A DNA stretch of 64,000 bases from Algoriphagus marincola DSM 16067 (GTDB lineage: Bacteria > Bacteroidota > Bacteroidia > Cytophagales > Cyclobacteriaceae), in NCBI RefSeq assembly GCF_000429405.1, contig NZ_KE386897.1:256031-320030 (forward strand). Direction: 5' to 3'. The first letter of the stretch is position 1; the number at the start of each line of letters is the position of its first letter. Positions 17,337 through 26,336 of the stretch are shown here, piece after piece. Both the position numbers and the translations under genes were made by a program. The notes under the pieces are model-generated. The model was not told the origin of the DNA. It made no database searches and saw only the letters and a list, made by a program, of their open reading frames with translations.

Positions 17337-18704
17337 ATGAGAAAAACACCACTATTATTGGTCCTGATAATCTTTTCCTTAACTCCTTATGCAATTAGTC
17401 AAACCTTGATCGGTAATACCACCCCTCCCAATAAACTTCGGGTCTTTATCGATGGCTGTGAACGAAGAGATGGAGGCTGTGATATGGATTTTATTAGAAC
17501 AGAAATTACGGCAGTGGACTTCTACAGGGATAATCAACTGGCTGATGTGTTTGTGCTTATCAATAATAATGAATCTGGTGGAGGAGGACGACAATACCAA
17601 CTTATTTTCATAGGTCAACAAAACCTTCATGCAGGTAGAACTGATACTCTTTATGTAAATAATAAACAGACGGATACCGACTTTGAAGTACGTGAAAAAT
17701 TGACCCGATATATCAAATTAGGTTTGGCTCCGTACGTGGCAAAGACCAAGGCAGGGGAGATAGTTGATATCAATATGAAGACTAGCCCAAGCGTTCTCGA
17801 AGACACTGAACTGGAAATGGTAGATCCATGGGATTACTGGGTTTTTAATATTGGCAGTGATGCTAATATTGAATTAGAGGAATTAAGCAGAGACATCAAT
17901 TTTGGTGCAGATATCAATGTCAACCGGATCACAGATGATTGGAAGATCAATATATCCGGCAGAATAAATGAAAGGCTAAGAACAACGGTTCAGAAGGAAC
18001 CCAGAGTCGACGGGAATGGAAACCCGGTTCTTGATGAAAATGGCAACCCCATTATCGACGAAGTTGAGAGTGATTTTGATGTATCAGAATTTGGATTTGG
18101 ACATCAGTTGGTAAAGTCTATTTCGCCTCAATGGTCTTACGGATACGATTTGGATGGTCGGCAGAACACTCGCTTCAATTACCAGTTTCAAGTCAGCTTC
18201 AGACCGGCAATTGAGTACAATTTCTATCCGGAATCAGAGCAAAATTCTAGGTTTCTGCGATTGAACTATGGGATTGAGGTGAGGAATAATACCTATGTCG
18301 AAGAAACGATTTATGGTGCAAATCAAGAGACCAGAGCGCTCCAAAGTCTGAGAGCCAGTCTAGGATTAACTCAGCGATGGGGAAATCTTCAAGTTGGCTA
18401 CCGTTTCAGAAACTATTTGGATGATTTTAGCTTTTGGACCACCGGTTTGAATATCAGCGCTGAAGTCCGGGTGACCGGTAACTTTTCTTTTTATGTACGA
18501 GCAGAGGGCAACTATGTAAAGGACCAGATTTACCTTGCATCTGGAGATTTTACCGAACAGGATATTTTGAGTGGGAGAGTCACTCTGCCCTCTGCCTATA
18601 CCATCGATACGAGATTTGGATTTAATTACCGCTTTGGCTCCAATCTCAATAATTTCGTGAATCAACGGTTCTTCGGGAGAGCAAATTTTGTTGGGAATGA
18701 TTGA
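17337..18704 (+). CDS. Outer-membrane beta-barrel protein, family unrecognised
   Basis: 455-residue exported protein: signal peptide MRKTPLLLVLIIFSLTPYAISQ, then a globular N-terminal part to about residue 160 with CERRDGGCDM (two Cys that could form a disulfide). The remainder is rich in aromatic, alternating strands (NFGADINVNRITDDWKINIS, RFLRLNYGIEVRNN, LQVGYRFRNYLDDF) and looks like a beta-barrel. An acidic repeat (NGNPVLDENGNPIIDE) near residues 225-240 is probably a surface loop. Many Bacteroidota carry such proteins next to unrelated genes; role unknown. Monocistronic as far as visible. Confidence 0.75.
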   Translation: MRKTPLLLVLIIFSLTPYAISQTLIGNTTPPNKLRVFIDGCERRDGGCDMDFIRTEITAVDFYRDNQLADVFVLINNNESGGGGRQYQLIFIGQQNLHAGRTDTLYVNNKQTDTDFEVREKLTRYIKLGLAPYVAKTKAGEIVDINMKTSPSVLEDTELEMVDPWDYWVFNIGSDANIELEELSRDINFGADINVNRITDDWKINISGRINERLRTTVQKEPRVDGNGNPVLDENGNPIIDEVESDFDVSEFGFGHQLVKSISPQWSYGYDLDGRQNTRFNYQFQVSFRPAIEYNFYPESEQNSRFLRLNYGIEVRNNTYVEETIYGANQETRALQSLRASLGLTQRWGNLQVGYRFRNYLDDFSFWTTGLNISAEVRVTGNFSFYVRAEGNYVKDQIYLASGDFTEQDILSGRVTLPSAYTIDTRFGFNYRFGSNLNNFVNQRFFGRANFVGND

Positions 18705-18800
18705 TCTTTCATTCGAAGAGAAGGAATAAAGAACGACAATTAATTCTTTCTTCCTTTTGAAAATAAATTATTGTCCACTCAAAAGTCAGCTAGCAAAAAG

Positions 18801-18829
18801 TGCTAGAAAATGAACTTTTGATTATTCAT
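18801..18829. repeat. 29-bp direct repeat, copy 1
   Basis: Matches 22171-22199 with one mismatch out of 29. Copy 1 contains the last codons and stop of the nitrilase-family gene, while copy 2 abuts the truncated end of the cassette array. Confidence 0.8.
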
Positions 18830-19577
18830 TTGATACCATGTTTTTGGTGGCTATTATTTCTTTTTCAGTTTGCTCTGTTTTCGTGTCAAAAATCAAAAGT
18901 CCTTGATTAGTGGCGTCAAGTTGATCAATTAACTCACCTTTTTTGTTCCAAATAGCACTTTGTCCAGCGCTCAAAAAGTTATCACAATGCCCCACACAGT
19001 TTGACATCAATATGGGCGTCTTGAACTCCTTTGCAATGCCAGGAAAGTGTTGGTATGCTTTTTCAATTCCGCCTTTTGGTTTGGCTACACTGGCAATGTA
19101 AATATCGGCTCCTTGATTTTTGGCATTTAAGAAATGTTCTTTTTGCAATGTCTCATAGCAGATTCCCACAGCGATTTTTACTCTATCCATGGTAAAGAAA
19201 GTTTGGTATTTGCCCCTTGCAAAATAAGGGAGCTCGTCCGCATGCAATAGTTGCTTGGCATAAGTTGTCCTTTCTTTATTGGGTCGAAAAATCAACATAC
19301 TGATATTGATTCCCTCGGTTGCTTTTGTTGGCATTCCGATTCCAATAGCTATTTTATTTTTATTGGAAAGCTCTTGAAATGGATCAAAAATAGTGCTTTT
19401 GATGTCTGTCGCTAATTCCTCGGCTAATTCGGGTTCGTAGTTTGTAATAGACAATTCAGGAAAGATGATCAAATCAGCTTTTAATTGGATTGCACGCTTG
19501 ATCAACTCCAAATGGCTTTCAATATTCCTTTGGATATTTCCTTTTTCGGATTTCGTTTGTGCAATGCAGACTTTCAT
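18822..19577 (-). CDS. Carbon-nitrogen hydrolase (nitrilase superfamily)
   Basis: 251-residue amidase-type hydrolase. The Glu-Lys-Cys catalytic triad is seen as Glu41 in IIFPELSITNYEP, Lys108 in TYAKQLLHADE, and Cys140 in VGICYETLQKEHF. Subgroup not assigned; family members hydrolyse small amides or carbamoylated amines. Its last 8 bp lie inside a 29-bp sequence repeated 3.4 kb away. It has no attC-like site, so it is not a cassette of the neighbouring array. Followed by the hairpin CTAGCAAAAAGTGCTAG at 18790-18806, which may terminate transcription. Confidence 0.9.
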   Translation of the reverse strand: MKVCIAQTKSEKGNIQRNIESHLELIKRAIQLKADLIIFPELSITNYEPELAEELATDIKSTIFDPFQELSNKNKIAIGIGMPTKATEGINISMLIFRPNKERTTYAKQLLHADELPYFARGKYQTFFTMDRVKIAVGICYETLQKEHFLNAKNQGADIYIASVAKPKGGIEKAYQHFPGIAKEFKTPILMSNCVGHCDNFLSAGQSAIWNKKGELIDQLDATNQGLLIFDTKTEQTEKEIIATKNMVSNE

Positions 19578-19750
19578 GTGTTTATAATTTGTTTTTAGCG
19601 GTCACATGAAATCTCGAAATTATAGTCATACCTCGGTGTGAAGGGTACGTCATGCTCGATTTCATCTTTTTATCATTTGATTTTTAAATGCCACAGCCTG
19701 TCCCGTCATGTCGGTCGGGATGCAATCCCTGCCTGCCGGCTGTCAGGTAT

Positions 19751-21910
19751 TTACTTTGACGGCTCGGCTAGGTGCCGGTCAAAGTATTCGATTAGCTTAC
19801 CAAACAGGTAGCGATCGTAATGCTGCTCACGGCTCCATCCATGCGTTGCTCCTGGTGCAAAGGCAAAATCGAAGTCTTTGCCCTGTTTGATCAGTTCTTC
19901 CGCTAGCACGGCTACAGTCTTAAAGGGTACCACATGGTCCTGCATACCGTGGATAAACAGGAGTTTATCTTGCAGATTTGCTGCATACTTGAGGGCTTTT
20001 CTTTCGAAGATCTCCGGATCTGTCTGTGGGGTACGTACTATAGCCACATCGTCCGTACCAAAAAACATCGGGTCCACAGCCGCCGCAGCAGCTACACCCA
20101 CTTGGAATAAGCCCGGCTTCATCAACAGCGAATAAACGGATAGTGTACCCCCGTAACTGCTGCCCCAGATGCCGATGCGATCGGGATCGACATAATCCAG
20201 GGACTCCATGTAGGCAACAGCACTCGCATAATCCTCAATGTCCTGATCAGCAAAGCCCAGTAGGAACTCTTCACGGAATGCCCTCCCATATCCATTACTA
20301 CCCCGTGAATCTACCTGCACGATGATGTACCCCTTCTTTACCAACAGCTGCTGTACGAGACTGTAGTTGCCAGCCCAGCGGTTTCTCGCAGTATTCGAAT
20401 ACACGGGCCCAAAGAGCACTGGATACTTCTTGCCGGGCTGCATTTTGGTGGGTTTCAGAATCCGGGCAAGCAACGTATAGTCATCTACCAAACTGGGGAA
20501 ACTAACGTATTCCGCAGCAGTCCAGGTTCGCTCCGTGAAGGCGGGTAAGGGTGAATGGGTGATTTTCTTAGTAGTACCATCCTCGCTTCCTGCCACGTAT
20601 AGCTCGGGTGGTGAGGTATCGTTGCTGTGCATAAACACCAAGTGCTTGCCATCCGGTGAAGGATAGCCAATATTCTGTCCAGCAAGCTGCGTCAACTGCT
20701 CGGGTTCACCATCGGACATTTTCAATCGATACACGTGTTGTTCGTAGGGATTCACGCCGTTGCCGGCATAAAAAAGTGCATCCCCAGCAATAATGGGGGA
20801 GGAGAGCACATCATAGGATGGATCGGTAAGGAGCTGCGGGCGGTCCTTAGAAGATAAGAAGTCGATCGTATAAAGTCCATAGCGATCACCCAAATCACTT
20901 AAGAAAACGACCTGCTGCCCATCCGGATGCCAAGAAGATCCAAAGGATGTGTACATGCGGCTTTCCCGAACGCCTCTCCAAATCCCTTTCACTTGGCTTT
21001 CTCCAGGTGAAACGACGAACAACATCCGTTCAACCGCCGTATCGGATGCGATATCCACTAGCAAAGCCCCATCCGGTGACCAGTTGAAGTCGATGACCTG
21101 ATTCGCATGCGGGTCCGGCAAATCGAGGTATCTGATGTTGCCACTTGCTACATCGAGTAGGCCAACCCTTCGAATTTCGTTTGGATCACCGGGATAACTT
21201 CGACGTACCTCGTTGGGATTGGTTTCGGCATCGAGGTAATCCGGGAAGGGCACCTTTCGCATTTCTCTTCGGTCCACCACATGAATCGCGATGGTCATGC
21301 CATCCGGGGACCATTTGTAGGTTGGTCCACTCCAGATGCCCGGACCGATTTCACGTTCCGCACGGCTGTAACGTCCCTTTGGTAAGCTAGAGAGAGGGGC
21401 GATGCCGATCTCGGTGAGTTGGCGATTCTGTTTGGAAGAGAGGTCAGCAAGCCACAGGTCACCGTTCTGTATATACGCCGCTTGCTTACCGCTTGGCGAT
21501 ATCGAAAGATTACTCGCACCTGCCTCGACGGGCATCAACTGAAGGTCAACTCCTTTGCTGACTGATGTCTGCCATAGCTGGTCACCTCGCAGGCTGAGGA
21601 TGGTATTTGCGTCGGTCCAGGCTATATCGCGTACTGACGGGGATTTCGTATTGGAAATAAGGCGTAATCCTTCCCCATCGCTCATGGATACCCAGAGGCC
21701 ACGCCCAGAGTTTCCTGGTTCGCTCCATGAAAAGGCAAAGTACTCGCTGTTCGGTGCCCAGACAGGTTGAGAAGGGCTTGTTCCTGTCAGTTTTGGCCTT
21801 GCAAATAGGTCATCCAGTGTGAGCTCGGCTTCCTGCGCTTGGAGGCTTGTAAAAATCGCTATCAGAAAACCTACCATGAACCATATTCGCCAAAAAGAAA
21901 TCTGTTGCAT
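19751..21910 (-). CDS. S9-family prolyl oligopeptidase-type peptidase
   Basis: 719-residue exported serine peptidase with N-terminal signal peptide (FMVGFLIAIFTSLQAQ), a seven-bladed propeller of TolB/DPP4 type (repeated WSPDG/SPSG motifs) over residues 40-440, and a C-terminal alpha/beta hydrolase domain. Catalytic triad by position: Ser585 in GSSYGG, Asp658 in GMQDHVVPF, His690 in GATHGW. Base composition is visibly more GC-rich than its neighbours and codon choice differs, suggesting transfer. Probably degrades peptides in the periplasm. Confidence 0.93.
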   Translation of the reverse strand: MQQISFWRIWFMVGFLIAIFTSLQAQEAELTLDDLFARPKLTGTSPSQPVWAPNSEYFAFSWSEPGNSGRGLWVSMSDGEGLRLISNTKSPSVRDIAWTDANTILSLRGDQLWQTSVSKGVDLQLMPVEAGASNLSISPSGKQAAYIQNGDLWLADLSSKQNRQLTEIGIAPLSSLPKGRYSRAEREIGPGIWSGPTYKWSPDGMTIAIHVVDRREMRKVPFPDYLDAETNPNEVRRSYPGDPNEIRRVGLLDVASGNIRYLDLPDPHANQVIDFNWSPDGALLVDIASDTAVERMLFVVSPGESQVKGIWRGVRESRMYTSFGSSWHPDGQQVVFLSDLGDRYGLYTIDFLSSKDRPQLLTDPSYDVLSSPIIAGDALFYAGNGVNPYEQHVYRLKMSDGEPEQLTQLAGQNIGYPSPDGKHLVFMHSNDTSPPELYVAGSEDGTTKKITHSPLPAFTERTWTAAEYVSFPSLVDDYTLLARILKPTKMQPGKKYPVLFGPVYSNTARNRWAGNYSLVQQLLVKKGYIIVQVDSRGSNGYGRAFREEFLLGFADQDIEDYASAVAYMESLDYVDPDRIGIWGSSYGGTLSVYSLLMKPGLFQVGVAAAAAVDPMFFGTDDVAIVRTPQTDPEIFERKALKYAANLQDKLLFIHGMQDHVVPFKTVAVLAEELIKQGKDFDFAFAPGATHGWSREQHYDRYLFGKLIEYFDRHLAEPSK

Positions 21911-22170
21911 GTGTTTATTTAGTAATTCGGGTAAAATTTCTTATTCGGCTCAAAATAGCTAAATGAGATGGAATAATAATAAGGCTAGTGGACCTGCCGA
22001 CCGGAGGTGGGGAATCCATCCTTAGGGGAGCTTCTTACCCATTCTTGACTTCTTCCAATCAGTCCTGTCTATTGAAGGCAGGCCAAAAAGTAGCCAATCA
22101 AGCCTGTCCGCCTCAGGAAGACCAAATATAGCCCCGCCTGACCGGACGGGCAGGCAAAACAAAGAAATAT

Positions 22171-22199
22171 TGCTAAAAAATGAACTTTTGATTATTCAT
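22171..22199. repeat. 29-bp direct repeat, copy 2
   Basis: One mismatch to 18801-18829. It abuts the point where the last attC is cut off, so it marks a rearrangement or insertion boundary of the array. Confidence 0.8.
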
Positions 22200-22217
22200 G
22201 GAAGCCGATGTTGTGCT
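22200..22217 (-). repeat. attC11, truncated (left half only)
   Basis: Left box AGCACAAC (22217-22210) followed by ATCGGCTTCC and then the 29-bp repeat. The box is the reverse complement of the start of cassette C11 at 22814-22821 (GTTGTGCT on the minus strand). The right half of the site is missing, which fixes the broken end of the array. Confidence 0.75.
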
Positions 22218-22229
22218 TGGTGTTTTTCT

Positions 22230-22796
22230 TTATTTTTCAATTACTATCATTCGATAATCAGTTTCAGATTTATGTCCGCTGTCCTTGTCTTCAAAAATGT
22301 ATTTGAAGACCTTTTCAATAAGACGTTTTCGTTTTCTTTCAAAGTCAATTGCTTTGTTGAGGATTTGGGCCTTTTCCTTTATGTCTTGAATGCAAACAAC
22401 CATAAGACTTCCTTTTCTTAGATCCGAGACGATTTTCTTAATCAGTCTAATTTCTTTTTCCTTGTCTTTCTTTGCGAAGTGAAACATACTGTCCAAAAGA
22501 ACAAATTCAAACTCACTAAAACGGTCAAAAGCGTAAATGTCTCCGACTTGTCCAACCAAATCCAATTTTTCTTTTAGTCCGATTTCATTCATTTGGTCGA
22601 TTCCGACTCGCGAGTTGTCAATGCCTGTCACAGAGTAGCCAAGTCGCGCCAAAGCGATTGCATCTCTTCCTTGTCCGCAGCCTAGGTCAAGCACCTTACC
22701 TTTTATTGGAAATTCAGCAAAAAACTCAATCAATTCTGGGTAAGGTTCTCCGAATAAGTTTGCTGTCTGATAGTATTTGTCATAGGTTACTGTCAT
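22230..22796 (-). CDS. SAM-dependent methyltransferase (cassette C11)
   Basis: 188-residue class I methyltransferase of TehB/type-11 style. Motif I is VLDLGCGQGRDAIALARLGY (residues near 35-54), followed by the acidic loop VTGIDNS. Later motifs are VGDIYAF and FVLLDSMFHF. Small-molecule or detoxification methylation is usual for the family; the substrate is unknown. It is the only gene of the terminal cassette, located 12 bp before the truncated attC11. Confidence 0.87.
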   Translation of the reverse strand: MTVTYDKYYQTANLFGEPYPELIEFFAEFPIKGKVLDLGCGQGRDAIALARLGYSVTGIDNSRVGIDQMNEIGLKEKLDLVGQVGDIYAFDRFSEFEFVLLDSMFHFAKKDKEKEIRLIKKIVSDLRKGSLMVVCIQDIKEKAQILNKAIDFERKRKRLIEKVFKYIFEDKDSGHKSETDYRMIVIEK

Positions 22797-22813
22797 TCGG
22801 TCTTTTTACATTT

Positions 22814-22950
22814 AGCACAACGGCTACGTATTGGCGATGGTGGGGCATTTGAAAAACGTCAGCCTAACATTTGCACAAATGCCCAATAGAATTACAAATG
22901 TTGAGTTTACAACTGTCACCCCCACTATTGCCAATACGATGTTAGCGGAA
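22814..22950 (-). repeat. attC10 (137 bp)
   Basis: Imperfect palindrome; plus-strand arms near 22828-22845 (GTATTGGCGATGGTGGGG) and 22919-22938 pair strongly. Left box TTCCGCTAAC (22950-22941, minus strand) equals the reverse complement of the C10 start at 24439-24448. Confidence 0.8.
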
Positions 22951-22956
22951 GTGATT

Positions 22957-24390
22957 CTATTTCGGCAATATAGTTACAATGATTCTTTTGTATCTTGATA
23001 ACTGAGGTGTTCCTTTGTCTGTAATTTTCAGAATAATATGTACAGTTTCTTTTTTCTCCACATCGGGTGCCGTTATCCAAATATTATTATAATTTTCAGG
23101 AGAAACTTTGATGGCTTTTTTATAAGTACCAGCCTCGGGATAGTCAAACCATAAATAACTAAAACTGTCGCCATCAGGGTCATAAGTATCTGACGCATCA
23201 ATGCCAAATCCCTGACCCGATTTCACGGTAATTTCATCTTTCTGATTGATTACTGGCACAGGTGGATGGTTTGCATTTTTATATTCCGCTACACACCAAT
23301 CCATACGTGCTGCAAAGTCGTTTTGAAAATCTTCACGCCAACGCCATAGCGAAGCTTTATTGTCGTTGTACTGAGTGGTATCTAATTTAATTACTCGTCC
23401 GAAATCATTTGGTATGAAATGGCGGTAGTTGTCTGTTGCATTTGTCCATATAGGTCTTGTTTCTGGCTCAAAAGGAACACCTGAACTTCCTTTTTTATAC
23501 TTTGCAAAATCGGGCTTGTATAATTCATAACGACCACCCCAACCGCCCCAATTAGGGTTTTCAGGATTGTTCAGCCCATTTGGTATTAGATTTAAAAATG
23601 CAGGGGTATCGCCTTCCATACCCCAAGCTACATCTGGATAAGCTGCTCCAAGGGGTCCGTGTGCTTGTTGTATATTTTGTGCTAACCATTTATTACTGAT
23701 TTCTTCATTACTGATGCCTTTTATTTGATTGTTTATCGCAATCCATGTTGCACTGCCGTAATCATCACCAGGGCTTACTACATAGTGTAAGTCTGGAAAA
23801 TTATTTCTTATCCAAATACCGCTGTCATCTTGGTCGGAAATAGTGTAAACCTTTAATTTTGCAATGAGCCGTTTCAATTCCGTGGCATTTTTCGTTTCTT
23901 TTAATTTGAATAATGCCTGAGCCAAAGTATTTGCCCCACCCCATACGGATATGTGTAGGGGTCTTGGGTCATTGTCTTCAAGAATTTTTATTATCCAGTC
24001 AGAACCTTCTGAATCCTGTCCCTTACCGACCCCGAGCATACCGTATTTTGCCAATCCTTGTTTTATTGTCAGTAAAAGTTCGTTTTCAGTAGGGAAGCCC
24101 GGTTCGTGCTTATTCAGATTGGCTTGTACGTTTCCATAAGCCTTTACAATTTTCTTTATGGATTCAGGTGCCACCCTGCTTTTTTGCCAACAAGAGGTCG
24201 TAGCAATCATTCCTTTGATGTCTATTTGGTTGGCGTATAAGAGTAAACGAACAAACGACTGGGCATCGTCTGGGTCTGCTTCAATATCAGAGAGAATAAT
24301 CACTCTATTTTTGGTGATGCTTTGAGAGTGTACTGTTTGAGAATAGAAAATTGAAAATGTAGTGATACAAAGAATTGTGAGTGTTTTCAT
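22957..24390 (-). CDS. Secreted DUF1593 nucleoside-hydrolase-like protein (cassette C10)
   Basis: Exported protein of 477 residues. The ATG at 24390 is chosen because it opens a clean signal peptide (MKTLTILCITTFSIFYSQT); the frame also runs upstream through attC9, which would be artefactual. The nucleoside-hydrolase-like domain has the Asp-rich motif SDIEADPDDAQSFVRLL and continues through SVWGGANTLAQAL. The C-terminal part has an Ig-like/PKD-type fold (DASDTYDPDGDSFSYLWF). Similar proteins are annotated as carbohydrate-associated hydrolases. Single gene in its cassette. Confidence 0.85.
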   Translation of the reverse strand: MKTLTILCITTFSIFYSQTVHSQSITKNRVIILSDIEADPDDAQSFVRLLLYANQIDIKGMIATTSCWQKSRVAPESIKKIVKAYGNVQANLNKHEPGFPTENELLLTIKQGLAKYGMLGVGKGQDSEGSDWIIKILEDNDPRPLHISVWGGANTLAQALFKLKETKNATELKRLIAKLKVYTISDQDDSGIWIRNNFPDLHYVVSPGDDYGSATWIAINNQIKGISNEEISNKWLAQNIQQAHGPLGAAYPDVAWGMEGDTPAFLNLIPNGLNNPENPNWGGWGGRYELYKPDFAKYKKGSSGVPFEPETRPIWTNATDNYRHFIPNDFGRVIKLDTTQYNDNKASLWRWREDFQNDFAARMDWCVAEYKNANHPPVPVINQKDEITVKSGQGFGIDASDTYDPDGDSFSYLWFDYPEAGTYKKAIKVSPENYNNIWITAPDVEKKETVHIILKITDKGTPQLSRYKRIIVTILPK

Positions 24391-24438
24391 TTTCTTTTTT
24401 ATTGATTTTTCACTTGATGTTAATGATGTCGTTTTCAT

Positions 24439-24571
24439 TTCCGCTAACGGTTTGTATAAGAACAGTATCGGATTCATGCTCTTAAATTTCAAATAGCAAT
24501 TTACTTAATTTAAACAAAAAACGGTTCAAGTTTGCACCTAAACCGTTATTGCTCTTGTACCTTGTTAGGCA
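24439..24571 (-). repeat. attC9 (133 bp)
   Basis: Terminal arms pair (plus strand GTATAAGAACAGTATCGG against the 3' CCGTTATTGCTCTTGTAC). Left box TGCCTAAC (24571-24564) is the reverse complement of the C9 start at 27682-27689. Confidence 0.8.
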
Positions 24572-24578
24572 CAGTATT

Positions 24579-25493
24579 TTAATTCAAATTTCTATACTCA
24601 CTGGGGCTAAGCCCAGTTTTTGATTTGAATAGATTGCTAAAATGCTGCGGATATTGAAAGCCCAAAGAGTAAGCAATTTGACTAATTGAATTTTTAGAAC
24701 TTAGAAGTTGATTTTTTGCCTTCTCTATTACAAAAAGGTGAATGTGTTCTTGAGCAGTTTTGCCGGTTTCTTTCTTTAACAAATCGCTTAAGTAGCTTGA
24801 AGAGAAGTTTAGCTGGCTAGCCAAGTATTTTACATTTGGCATTCCCATTTCCAAAACATCTTCCTTTTCATAATACCTCTTCAAAAGCTTCTCAAATTTT
24901 GAAACATAGTCAAGATTCAAATTGGAACGTGTGTAAAATTGACGATCGTAAAATCTAGTACAGTAATCAAGCAACAATTCAATATTAGAAATGATCAGGT
25001 TCTGGCTGTGCTTGTCCAAGTTCTGACTGTATTCAATGACGATTTTATCGAGTAAACCTTCAATGGTTTTTAATTCTTCGGCTGAAAGGTGCAGAGCTTC
25101 ATTTACCTCGTAGTTAAAAAATGAATACTGACTCATTTTATCAGCAAGGTTGGATTTTCTAATCAAGTCTGGATGAAAAGCCAGTATCCAGCCTGCTTTG
25201 GACTCATCTTCTGTTGGCATTTCACCCTCAAACATAGTCACCTGACCGGGAGAGGTAAACACCAACGTGCCTTCCTCGTAATCGTATGAATTTTTCCCAT
25301 AGAATAAATTGCCACATCCAAGTTGCTTGAGGGTAATCTGATATAGATTATTAATGATTTTGACACCATTGAAATCCTTTTGGGTGTTAAAGTCTCTCGT
25401 TTGAACCACTGTGACCAAAGGGTGCTTTGGGGCAGGTAAGCCCATCGATTGATGGGCTTGACTGATCGAGTTTATGATAAATTCTCTAGCCAT
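24579..25493 (-). CDS. AraC-family transcriptional regulator (cassette C9)
   Basis: 304-residue regulator with an N-terminal sensory part and a C-terminal AraC double helix-turn-helix (LASQLNFSSSYLSDLLKKET, then ISQIAYSLGFQYPQHFSNLF, followed by the typical GLSPSEYR). It is the last of four genes in the cassette, 20 bp after the dehydrogenase gene, and probably regulates the other three or itself. Confidence 0.9.
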   Translation of the reverse strand: MAREFIINSISQAHQSMGLPAPKHPLVTVVQTRDFNTQKDFNGVKIINNLYQITLKQLGCGNLFYGKNSYDYEEGTLVFTSPGQVTMFEGEMPTEDESKAGWILAFHPDLIRKSNLADKMSQYSFFNYEVNEALHLSAEELKTIEGLLDKIVIEYSQNLDKHSQNLIISNIELLLDYCTRFYDRQFYTRSNLNLDYVSKFEKLLKRYYEKEDVLEMGMPNVKYLASQLNFSSSYLSDLLKKETGKTAQEHIHLFVIEKAKNQLLSSKNSISQIAYSLGFQYPQHFSNLFKSKTGLSPSEYRNLN

Positions 25494-25512
25494 AGTTTAA
25501 CATTTCAACGGT

Positions 25513-26325
25513 TTATTTTAGTTGGCTCAAAAGTATTTTATCAAACATACTATCGCCCAACCATTTACGCATACCTACAAGTGGTTTTGCTAAATAGCCT
25601 TTCAGGTATCTTGTTTTAGGCTTTTTCTCGGAAGCGGCTTTAGCTATTTCTTTACCCAATACATCAACTGGTGTTAGTTTATCATTGTTCTTGTCTGAAG
25701 AATCTATGACCTTCTTCACCATGTCAGCGTAAGGACCATTGCCGCTTACTTTATGTAAGTTTTCCATGGCAATATCGCCCCATTCTGTTTGTATTCCACC
25801 CGGTTCTACAATCGCTACGTCAATCCCAAATTGCTTTACTTCAATGCGCAAACAATCGCTCCAACCTTCCAAGGCATATTTTGTTGCGTGATACCATGCA
25901 CCAAATGGCGTGTACATTTTTCCACCCATGGAAGAAATATTGACAATTCTGCCAGATTTTTGCTTTCTCATAGTAGGCAAAACCAATTGAGTGATTCGTG
26001 CCAAACCGAAGATATTGACTTCAAACTGACGTTTAGCTTCTTCAATAGGCACTTCTTCTACTGAACCATAAGAACCATAGCCTGCATTATTGACCAGGAC
26101 ATCTATTCTACCTTCTTTTTCTAAAACCGTATTTACCGCATCTACAATAGTTTCGTCTTTGGTTAAGTCGAGCGATACGACTCCCATCCCATTTTCTTTA
26201 AGGTCGTTCATTTTTTCGGTACGTCTGGCCATACCATAAACTTTATACCCTTTTTGTTGCAGTTCAAAGGCGGTAGATTTACCCATTCCTGAACTTGCTC
26301 CTGTTATTATTGCTACTTTTTGCAT
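25513..26325 (-). CDS. Short-chain dehydrogenase/reductase (cassette C9)
   Basis: 270-residue classical SDR. The Rossmann motif is ITGASSGMGKS (residues 6-16), the NNAG motif is VLVNNAGYGS, and the active-site Ser-Tyr-Lys is ISSMGGKMYTPFGAWYHATKYAL. NAD(P)H-dependent oxidoreductase of unknown substrate. Twelve bp separate it from the upstream glutamine-amidotransferase-like gene. Confidence 0.93.
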   Translation of the reverse strand: MQKVAIITGASSGMGKSTAFELQQKGYKVYGMARRTEKMNDLKENGMGVVSLDLTKDETIVDAVNTVLEKEGRIDVLVNNAGYGSYGSVEEVPIEEAKRQFEVNIFGLARITQLVLPTMRKQKSGRIVNISSMGGKMYTPFGAWYHATKYALEGWSDCLRIEVKQFGIDVAIVEPGGIQTEWGDIAMENLHKVSGNGPYADMVKKVIDSSDKNNDKLTPVDVLGKEIAKAASEKKPKTRYLKGYLAKPLVGMRKWLGDSMFDKILLSQLK

Positions 26326-26336
26326 TTTTAGTTGGA

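Larger units (their letters stand above)
21911..22229. other. Intergenic junction between S9 peptidase and cassette array
   Basis: Contains GC-rich palindromic fragments (GCCCGCCTGACC/GGACGGGCAGGC at 22132-22156), the second copy of the 29-bp direct repeat (22171-22199) and the half attC of the last cassette (22200-22217). No gene seen. Confidence 0.6.

Noticed and set aside
18822..19577. Nitrilase-family gene as another cassette
   Set aside because: No AAC/GTT boxes or attC-like fold were found on either side; only the 29-bp repeat links it with the array.
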